Source of the DNA: Curtobacterium sp. Leaf261
GTDB lineage: Bacteria > Actinomycetota > Actinomycetes > Actinomycetales > Microbacteriaceae
DNA: 36,483 nucleotides
NCBI RefSeq assembly: GCF_001422205.1
Contig: NZ_LMMJ01000011.1
Coordinates: forward strand, 115,536-152,018
Direction: 5' to 3'
A program made the position numbers and the translations under genes. This document shows, piece after piece, positions 31,255 through 36,483 of this stretch (within the stretch, counting starts at the first letter, position 1; each line of letters opens with the position of its first letter). The notes below the pieces were generated by a model. It was given only the letters and a program-made list of their open reading frames with translations. It had not been told where the DNA came from and did no database searches.

Positions 31255-31318
31255 GCGTGACGCCGGGACCGGGTGACGCCGGGACCGGGTGACGCCGCGA
31301 CCGGGTGACGCCGGGGCC
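31255..31318 (+). repeat. Four 16-bp tandem repeats downstream of the monooxygenase
   Basis: Units at 31255, 31271, 31287 and 31303, consensus GGGTGACGCCGGGACC. They lie between convergent genes and have no clear hairpin. Confidence 0.85.
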
Positions 31319-31340
31319 GAGGCGGAACGGACCGACCTCG

Positions 31341-32225
31341 TCAGGTGCGGCTCCAAGCGGCGAACGACGCGGGGAGGTCCTCGAGCACACCGGCGTGCGT
31401 GGGGATCCAGCCGAGCCGCGAGCGGGCCTTGGTCGAGTCGACCACCTCGTCGTGGTCGAAGACGCGGTAGGTCGGCTCCTCGTCCGAGATCGGCGCGAAC
31501 GAGACCGTGCCGTCGAAGCCCGCCGTGCGCGCCGCGGCGGTGAGCACGGTCAGCGCAGGAGCGGCCTGGTCGTCGGCGAGCAGGTAGACCTGGCCGTCGT
31601 GGGCGGCGGGTTCGCGGAGCACCGCGGCGAACGCTGCTCCGACGTCATCGACGTGCACCCAGGACCAGAGCTTGCCGGGGTCGCCGTGGTGCACCGCGCG
31701 GCCGTCGGCACCCTCGCGGAACCAGCGGCCGACGATCGAGCTCCTGGCGTCGTCGCCGTGCACGAACGCCGGTCGGATGATCGTGTGGGCGAGCCCGGAG
31801 TCCACGAGGTCGGCCTCGAGCCGCGCCCGCCGGTTCTCCGGGTCCACCGGTGTCGCCTCGGTGAGCACGGTGTGGGTCGCCGGACCGAACGTCGAGCACC
31901 CGGTCGTGTAGACGACGTGCCGACGGCGGTGGTCCTCCGCCTCCGCCTGCCGGACGGCCGCGAACAGGCGCTGGTCGCTCCCGGTCGGGTCGTCGGCGTC
32001 GATGACGGTGTGCACGACGGCATCGGTGTGCGCGAGGTGTGCGGCGTACGACTCGGTCCGGGCGACGTCACCCTCGACGGGGCGCACACCGAGGCGCTGC
32101 AGGGACGTCGCCCGTGGCCCGGTGGTGTCACGCGTCATGCCGAGGACGTCGTGCCCGTCACGCGCGAGCGCGATGGCGACGGACCTGCCGAGGTACCCGG
32201 TCGCGCCGGTGACGAGGATGCGCAC
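31341..32225 (-). CDS. NAD(P)-dependent epimerase-like atypical SDR (294 aa)
   Basis: Starts with MRILVTGATGYLGRSVAIAL (GxxGxxG). A TIIRPAFVHGDDARS segment and WSWVHVDDVGAAFAAVL match the extended-SDR C-terminus. The catalytic YxxxK is missing: the expected region reads VVYTTGCSTFG and later ENRRARLEAD. It is therefore likely to be an atypical SDR such as an NmrA-like redox sensor or a reductase with altered chemistry. The start codon is a GTG with a TAGGCT -10 box six bases upstream (32232-32237), so leaderless. Confidence 0.82.
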   Translation of the reverse strand: MRILVTGATGYLGRSVAIALARDGHDVLGMTRDTTGPRATSLQRLGVRPVEGDVARTESYAAHLAHTDAVVHTVIDADDPTGSDQRLFAAVRQAEAEDHRRRHVVYTTGCSTFGPATHTVLTEATPVDPENRRARLEADLVDSGLAHTIIRPAFVHGDDARSSIVGRWFREGADGRAVHHGDPGKLWSWVHVDDVGAAFAAVLREPAAHDGQVYLLADDQAAPALTVLTAAARTAGFDGTVSFAPISDEEPTYRVFDHDEVVDSTKARSRLGWIPTHAGVLEDLPASFAAWSRT

Positions 32226-32231
32226 ATCCGG

Positions 32232-32237
32232 AGCCTA
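32232..32237 (-). promoter_or_regulatory. -10 box for leaderless epimerase-like gene
   Basis: Minus-strand TAGGCT, six bases before the GTG, in the 48-bp gap after the GNAT stop. Confidence 0.5.
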
Positions 32238-32273
32238 CGACCGCGGGACGGGCGTGCTCCGCCTGGCGCGCGG

Positions 32274-32786
32274 TCAGAGCGCCTTGCGCATCTCCAGCTC
32301 GCGGCTGCCCTGGGCCAGCGGGTACGGACGGGTCCGCCCGGTCCGCACGTAGGCGCGTGCCTCGTAGAACGCGATCGCCCGGTCGTTGTCCTCGTGCACG
32401 TCGAGCGTGATCGTGTCGCCCTCGGTCGCGGCCCACTCCTCCACCCCGGCGAGCAGTGCATCAGCGACGCCGATCCGCCGGCCACGGTGCGAGGGTGCGA
32501 TGAACACGCCGACGAGCATCGGCAGGGGCGCAGCCGGCGTCCCCTCGACGGTGCCGCCCATCGTGCCGACCCAGGTGCCGTCGGCGTCGATCGCCGCGAG
32601 GAACGTGCTGTGCTCGAGCTGTCCGCGCCCACCTCGCTCCCGCCAGCTGGCCTCGTCGCGTCGCCGTCCGGCCGCCAGGGTCTCGCCGAACGCGATCGGG
32701 GTGTCCGCGAGCGCCTGGAGTCGGAGCGCACGGACCTCCTGCCAGTCGGCGGCGGTCGTGCTGCGGACGGTGAAGCGCGGGGCCAT
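32274..32786 (-). CDS. GNAT-family N-acetyltransferase (170 aa)
   Basis: Acetyl-CoA-dependent transferase. PMLVGVFIAPSHRGRRIGVADALLAGVEEWA contains the motif A loop (RGRRIG) that binds the CoA pyrophosphate, followed by ITLDVHEDNDRAIAFYEARAYVRTG (motif B). The N-terminal ALRLQALADTPIAFGETLA resembles acetyltransferases of small amines or antibiotics. The ATG has a TACGCT -10 box six bases upstream (32793-32798). Substrate unknown. Confidence 0.9.
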   Translation of the reverse strand: MAPRFTVRSTTAADWQEVRALRLQALADTPIAFGETLAAGRRRDEASWRERGGRGQLEHSTFLAAIDADGTWVGTMGGTVEGTPAAPLPMLVGVFIAPSHRGRRIGVADALLAGVEEWAATEGDTITLDVHEDNDRAIAFYEARAYVRTGRTRPYPLAQGSRELEMRKAL

Positions 32787-32792
32787 CCCGTC

Positions 32793-32798
32793 AGCGTA
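32793..32798 (-). promoter_or_regulatory. -10 box for leaderless GNAT gene
   Basis: Minus-strand TACGCT six bases before the ATG at 32786; it faces a plus-strand TACCGT 25 bp away. Confidence 0.55.
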
Positions 32799-32823
32799 CG
32801 ACCCTGGCGTCGGTGGACCGGTC

Positions 32824-32829
32824 TACCGT
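32824..32829 (+). promoter_or_regulatory. -10 box for the FAD/NAD(P)-protein gene
   Basis: TACCGT with start expected near 32836, leaving a leader of about 44 nt with GGAG before the ATG. Confidence 0.4.
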
Positions 32830-32879
32830 CGGAGGTGGGCACGTGGCCAGATGCGCGCCCGGGAGCGGAGTTGCATCGT

Positions 32880-34208
32880 ATGAATGGTCCAGGGTCGTCC
32901 GTCGTCATCGTCGGTGGGGGAGCGAGCGCCGTGTACGTCGCCGTCGCCGTCCGGGAGCGTGCCGCGGCGCGCGGGGTCGACGCCCCGGAGATCACCGTCG
33001 TCAGCCGGGAGCCCGCGATCGGCCGGGGCCTCGCGTACGGCCGCGCCGAGCCGCACCACCGCCTGAACAGCCCCGCCGGCAAGATGAGCGTCTCGGCAGC
33101 GGACGAGCAGCACTTCGTCCGCTGGTGCACCGAGCGCGGGCTCGACGTCGGCCCTGCGGACTTCGTCTTCCGGAACACCTACGGCGACTACGTCGAGGAC
33201 TCCTTCCGTGCACTCGTCGCAGACGGGGCCGCCTCCGCTGTCCACGGCGAGGCGGTCGACCTGACCACGGACGACGACGGCGTCCACGTCGTGCTCGACG
33301 ACGGACGGACGGTCGACGCCGACGTCGCCGTCCTCGCGCTCGGGAACCCGCCGCCCGCCCGGTGGGCGACCGGCGCTGCCGCGCAGGTCGACGACCCGTG
33401 GGCGGTCGACGCCCTCGACGAGGTCCCCGCGGGCGCCGACGTCCTGCTCGTCGGGACCGGCCTGACGATGGTCGACGTCGCCACCACGCTCGCACGCCGG
33501 GACGACGGCATCCGGATGACCGCCACGAGCCGACACCTGCTCCTGCCGGGCGTCCACCCGTCCGCGCCGGCCGCTCCCGGTCCGGGGCTCGACCCAGCCG
33601 CCATCACGCTCGGCGACCTGGCGCACGACCTCGGGGAGCAACTCCGCGCCGCCGACCGCGACGGCACCCCCTGGCAGGCGGTCGTCGACGGCATGCGGCC
33701 GCACCTGATGGAGCACTGGGCGGGGCTCACCGAGGTCGAGCGACGTCGGTTCCTCGAGCACCTCGCCCGCCGCTGGGACGTCCGCCGGCACCGCATGGCG
33801 CCCTCCGTGCACGACGAGCTGCAGTCGCTCGTCGACGCCGGGACCCTGCGCTTCGACGCGGACGCCGACCCCGCCGACCACGAGGTGGTCGTGTTCTGCA
33901 CCGGCCCGGGGTCCGTTACGACGCCCGGGTGGAGCCCGCTCGTCGACGCGCTGCTCGCGCACGGAGCGCTCGTCCAGGAACCGCTCGGCCTCGGGCTCGC
34001 CGCGGAACACTCCGGGGCGGTCATCGACGCCGCCGGGACCGCGGACGGACGACTCCTCGCGATCGGACACGCGCTGCGGGGAGCACTCTGGGAGACCACC
34101 GCGATCGGAGAGATCCGGATCCTCGCGAACCGCGTGGCCGACCGTGCGCTCGAGACGCTGACACCCGCCGACGCGACCGAGACTGCCACGGCGACGGCGA
34201 CGGCGTGA
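32880..34208 (+). CDS. FAD/NAD(P)-binding protein of the NAD_binding_9 type (442 aa)
   Basis: N-terminal dinucleotide fold VVIVGGGASAVYVAVAVRERAA (GxGxxG-like) is followed by GRGLAYGRAEPHHRLNSPAGKMS, a signature of this family of putative FAD-dependent proteins, and VLLVGTGLTMVDVATTL as a second nucleotide-binding loop. The family includes HI0933-like and uncharacterised oxygenase-like members; no substrate is known. The C-terminus is a low-complexity TATATA tail coded by GCGACG repeats. It overlaps the dipeptidase by four bases, so the two products are made together, but the shared pathway is unclear. Confidence 0.83.
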   Translation: MNGPGSSVVIVGGGASAVYVAVAVRERAAARGVDAPEITVVSREPAIGRGLAYGRAEPHHRLNSPAGKMSVSAADEQHFVRWCTERGLDVGPADFVFRNTYGDYVEDSFRALVADGAASAVHGEAVDLTTDDDGVHVVLDDGRTVDADVAVLALGNPPPARWATGAAAQVDDPWAVDALDEVPAGADVLLVGTGLTMVDVATTLARRDDGIRMTATSRHLLLPGVHPSAPAAPGPGLDPAAITLGDLAHDLGEQLRAADRDGTPWQAVVDGMRPHLMEHWAGLTEVERRRFLEHLARRWDVRRHRMAPSVHDELQSLVDAGTLRFDADADPADHEVVVFCTGPGSVTTPGWSPLVDALLAHGALVQEPLGLGLAAEHSGAVIDAAGTADGRLLAIGHALRGALWETTAIGEIRILANRVADRALETLTPADATETATATATA

Positions 34209-35224
34209 CCGCGTTCGACGGGCTCTCGTTCCCGGTCATCGATGGCCACAACGACCTGCCGTGGGAGTGCCGCGTCTCCCGCGGTTCGAGCGTCGAGGGG
34301 GTCGACGGTGTCGAGCAGACCCTCCACACGGACATCCCGAAGCTCCGCGACGGCGGTGTCGTCGGCCAGTTCTGGTCGGTGTACGTGGACGTCGAGGACC
34401 CGGATCCGGTGCGCTCGACGCTCCAGCAGATCGACCTGGTGCACCGGCTCGTCGCGCGGTACCCGGAGGACCTGCAGCTCGCGCGGACGGCAGCCGACGT
34501 CCACCGCGCGGTGGAATCCGGCCGGATCGCGTCGTTGCTCGGCGCCGAGGGCGGTCACTCCATCGGCGACGACCTCGCCGTGCTCCGCGACTTCGCGCGG
34601 CTCGGCGTCCGGTACATGACGCTGACGCACAACGACGACACCCCGTGGGCGGACTCCGCGACGGGGTCGCACCCGCACGGCGGCCTCACCGACCGCGGGC
34701 GTGCGATCGTCGCCGAGATGGAGCGCATCGGCATGCTCGTGGACCTGTCGCACGTCAGCCCCGACACGATGCGGGACACACTCGACATCGCGACAGCGCC
34801 GGTGGTCTTCAGCCACTCGTCGACGATCGCGGTGAACGACCACCCGAGGAACGTCCCCGACGACGTCCTCGCGCGGCTCGGCGAGAACGGCGGCGTCGTG
34901 ATGATCACCTTCGTCCCGCAGTTCGTGTCGGCCGCGTACGCCGGCTGGGACGGCACGGGTGCGGCACCGGTCGTCACGGTCGCCGACGTCGCGGACCACG
35001 TCGACCACGCGCGTGCGGTCGCCGGCGTCCGGCACATCGGCCTCGGCGGCGACTACGACGGCACGCCGACCCTGCCGGACGACCTCCGCGACGTCTCGCG
35101 CTACCCGGTCCTGGCGTCGGAGCTGCGACGCCGAGGCTGGTCCGACGACGACCTCCGCGCCCTCGCGGGCGGCAACGCGCTGCGCGTGCTCGCGGCGACG
35201 GACGAGCGGTTCGCGCGCAACTGA
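34205..35224 (+). CDS. Membrane dipeptidase-like metallopeptidase, M19 family (339 aa)
   Basis: Zinc dipeptidase fold: DGHNDLPW (His15, Asp17), LGAEGGHS with bridging Glu115, VDLSHVS with His183 and FSHSS with His204 are the dinuclear zinc ligands of renal dipeptidase; GLGGDYDG near the end is also conserved. No signal peptide, so probably cytoplasmic. Family members cleave dipeptides, including D-amino-acid and beta-lactam-like ones. The start is a GTG that overlaps the upstream stop (GTGA). Confidence 0.93.
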   Translation: MTAFDGLSFPVIDGHNDLPWECRVSRGSSVEGVDGVEQTLHTDIPKLRDGGVVGQFWSVYVDVEDPDPVRSTLQQIDLVHRLVARYPEDLQLARTAADVHRAVESGRIASLLGAEGGHSIGDDLAVLRDFARLGVRYMTLTHNDDTPWADSATGSHPHGGLTDRGRAIVAEMERIGMLVDLSHVSPDTMRDTLDIATAPVVFSHSSTIAVNDHPRNVPDDVLARLGENGGVVMITFVPQFVSAAYAGWDGTGAAPVVTVADVADHVDHARAVAGVRHIGLGGDYDGTPTLPDDLRDVSRYPVLASELRRRGWSDDDLRALAGGNALRVLAATDERFARN

Positions 35225-35526
35225 CGGCACGTGCGTGCCTGCGGACACCGACCCCGGACTGGAGGGACGGTGCGGGCTGGCACCGTCCCTCCAGTCCGAT
35301 GGTGGTGCAGCGCGTCGGCGCTGCGGCGGTGGTCCACCACCCGCGTCCGCCGCGTGCCGGCAACCTCAGTCGTCGCGATCGTGGGGACGAGGCACTGCCG
35401 CGGCGGTCAGGCCTGTTCCGCACGGACGGGCGGGTGCTCCCGCAGGAACCGCTCCCAGGGCTGGCGCGCGCCGAGGAACGGTGTCGATCGTCGTCGAGGC
35501 CGGTTCCGATGGAGGGCCGAGACACG
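35225..35526. other. 302-bp gap with palindrome copy A and a second small palindrome
   Basis: Holds the perfect dispersed palindrome (35255-35298) and a 6+2+6 palindrome GGTGGT-CC-ACCACC at 35328-35341. From 35342 to 35505 I see no convincing gene: a minus-strand ORF runs through it but loses third-position GC bias upstream. No clear promoter for the downstream small gene was found. Confidence 0.6.
35255..35298. repeat. Dispersed palindrome family, copy A (perfect)
   Basis: CGGACTGGAGGGACGGTGC, loop GGGCTG, GCACCGTCCCTCCAGTCCG: a perfect 19-bp stem, 30 nt after the dipeptidase stop. Best copy of the family also seen at 14098, 21034 and 26797. Confidence 0.9.
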
Positions 35527-35655
35527 ATGACCTCCTCTGCGGTCATGAAGAAGACGACGTTGGAGAGGTCCTGGAACAACGGTTCGTCGGGGCGGATGTT
35601 GCTCGGCATCATCGCGTTCTTCGTCCACCGGTTCATGGCCAAGTGGGGTGTCTGA
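35527..35655 (+). CDS. Small hypothetical membrane peptide (42 aa)
   Basis: Function not recognised. MTSSAVMKKTTLERSWNN is a basic N-terminal part, then GRMLLGIIAFFVHRFMAKWG is one hydrophobic helix with a basic end. The ATG at 35527 has a GGAGGG site 10 nt upstream; an in-frame ATG at 35509 is an alternative. Third codon positions are G or C in about 38 of 42 codons, whereas the opposing minus-strand ORF is poor in GC3 here, which supports the plus-strand reading. It could be a small membrane regulator or peptide. Confidence 0.6.
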   Translation: MTSSAVMKKTTLERSWNNGSSGRMLLGIIAFFVHRFMAKWGV

Positions 35656-35705
35656 GCAGACAGAGCCTGCTGGAGCCGCCGATCATCCCGCCTGAGGAGC
35701 GGCTG

Positions 35706-36347
35706 GTGAGACGCGTGAGGGTTCATGATGTGACCGTGGCCGAACACCCTCTCTGGCGCCCGTTCGTCGCCGACAGCAACGCCGCCCGTCAGTCGCAGCG
35801 CGTCGCATTCCGACAGACCGACCCCGGCTCCCCACAGGCCTACGACCCGCGGTGGGCCGAGTCGTTCGCGTGCGTGCGCGACCTCGTCGTAGGTGCGCTC
35901 GGCGCTGGTCACACCGTCTGGCACGTCGGCTCCACAGCCGTGCCCGGCATGATCGCCAAGCCGGTCATCGACGCCGACCTGCTCGTGCCTGACGTCCTCG
36001 ATGAACAAGCCTGGCTGCCGAAGCTCGAGGCCGTCGGGTTCCGTCTGATCTTCCGCGACGTGATCGCAGGCGATGCACACCGGCAGCTCACCCTCAGCAA
36101 TCCCAACACCAACCTGCACGTGTGGCAGCCAGAGGCAGTGGAGCCGCAACGGCACCGCCTGTTCGTGGAGTGGTTGCGATCCCACCCCGAGGACCGACAG
36201 GCCTACGCCGACGCAAAGGCGCAGGCCGTGAGCGCCGACAAAGGCGTGCGCTACAACGACGCCAAGGCCGCGGTCGTCTACGACATCTACGAACGAACTT
36301 TCGCATCCGACCCGAACCACTCCCACGACGCCCATCCGCGACCGTGA
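35706..36347 (+). CDS. GrpB/UPF0157-family nucleotidyltransferase-like protein (about 213 aa)
   Basis: Signature TVWHVGSTAVPGMIAKPVIDADLLV at the nucleotidyltransferase-fold core (GSTAVPG and a metal-site Asp), with the C-terminal helices HRLFVEWLRSHPEDRQAYADAK and YNDAKAAVVYDIYERT typical of GrpB. The likely reaction is nucleotidyl transfer to coenzyme A-like or unknown targets; function unproved. Start uncertain: GTG at 35706 has GAGGAG 6 nt upstream; GTGs at 35730 and 35736 are alternatives. Third-position GC bias is weaker than in its neighbours, consistent with arrival beside the mobile element. Confidence 0.82.
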   Translation: MRRVRVHDVTVAEHPLWRPFVADSNAARQSQRVAFRQTDPGSPQAYDPRWAESFACVRDLVVGALGAGHTVWHVGSTAVPGMIAKPVIDADLLVPDVLDEQAWLPKLEAVGFRLIFRDVIAGDAHRQLTLSNPNTNLHVWQPEAVEPQRHRLFVEWLRSHPEDRQAYADAKAQAVSADKGVRYNDAKAAVVYDIYERTFASDPNHSHDAHPRP

Positions 36348-36404
36348 GCGCTGGACTAACCGCCGCCTGCGTCCGGATGGCGATCCTTGGGTTCAGCTGG
36401 TCGT

Positions 36405-36434
36405 TGCAACACCACCGTGATTTGGAGTGTTGCA
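36405..36434. repeat. 8-bp inverted repeat at the probable IS end
   Basis: TGCAACAC (36405-36412) and GTGTTGCA (36427-36434) with a 14-bp spacer, one base before the transposase-like ATG. It may be an IS end or an operator for the transposase. Confidence 0.5.
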
Positions 36435-36435
36435 G

Positions 36436-36483
36436 ATGGGATCGAGGCTGGAGCAGCGTGCCCGGGAGGCGCGATTCTGGGAG
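36436..36483 (+). pseudogene. First 16 codons of a probable transposase, cut by the window edge
   Basis: MGSRLEQRAREARFWE matches the opening of actinobacterial IS-type transposases (IS30-like or IS21-like, helix-turn-helix next). Classed as partial, not broken: the gene continues beyond the window. Only 16 residues are visible, so the family call is tentative. Confidence 0.4.

Noticed and set aside
35407..35628. Minus-strand ORF over the small membrane peptide, ending QPWERFLREHPPVRAEQA
   Set aside because: Its last 25 codons have good third-position GC, but the upstream half is very poor in GC3 and no start with a ribosome-binding site fits. The plus-strand reading is better supported over 35527-35655.

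Overview
The window is about 36 kb of very GC-rich DNA with strong G/C at third codon positions. Gene content (SufS-SufU, MT0933-like antitoxin, GH78 and GH36 glycosidases, leaderless transcripts with TANNNT -10 boxes) suggests a high-GC actinobacterium, most likely Microbacteriaceae (Curtobacterium-like). That placement is an inference from style and content; no rRNA or tRNA gene is visible. It reads as chromosome with many small independent transcription units, not as a phage or plasmid.

Layout. 1-1081 (-): truncated ferredoxin reductase and a 3Fe-4S ferredoxin. 1240-5025 (+): AraC regulator, then an alpha-L-rhamnosidase (GH78) with a strong promoter, an operator-like palindrome and an unusual six-unit 16-bp array in its leader. 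5063-7189 (+): metallophosphoesterase and quinone-oxidoreductase-like enzyme. 7341-10336 (-): secreted LolA-like protein with an ABC-2 exporter. 10551-12643 (+): a divergent second ABC ATPase with a large membrane partner. 12782-14043: DinB-like protein and histidine phosphatase. 14218-17161: glpD and a divergent SorC regulator, with twin TGCACG-N2-CGTGCA operators 84 bp apart. 17203-19643 (+): AraC regulator overlapping a GlcD-type FAD oxidase. 19839-20939 (+): alanine dehydrogenase behind a pair of hairpins. 21102-23019: TspO-like protein and divergent CorA. 23084-26754 (+): alpha-galactosidase (GH36) and an atypical ClC channel. 26949-27869 (+): MT0933-like antitoxin-family protein and a MazEF-type module. 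27976-29750 (+): SufS-SufU. 29819-31228 (+): FMN-dependent monooxygenase. 31341-32786 (-): atypical SDR and GNAT acetyltransferase. 32880-35224 (+): FAD/NAD(P)-binding protein overlapping a membrane-type dipeptidase. 35527-36347 (+): a 42-aa membrane peptide and a GrpB protein. The right edge holds the first 16 codons of a probable transposase behind an inverted repeat.

How the genes fit together. Two glycosidases (rhamnose and galactose release), GlpD, alanine dehydrogenase and a hydroxyacid oxidase point to scavenging of plant-derived sugars, glycerol and organic acids, each with its own local regulator. Stress or iron-sulfur functions (MazEF, SufSU, ferredoxin) lie between them.

The most striking non-coding signals are: (1) a dispersed palindrome family (arms close to CGGACTGGAGGGACGGTGC) in four 3'-intergenic gaps; (2) the looped operator pair at glpD/SorC; (3) the 16-bp array in the rhamnosidase leader; (4) a repeated pattern of -10 boxes 6-7 nt before start codons, implying many leaderless mRNAs. 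I see no CRISPR array, prophage or recognised defence island, and no clear multi-gene novel system. The best candidates for new biology are these regulatory structures and the LolA-like/ABC and FAD-protein/dipeptidase pairs.
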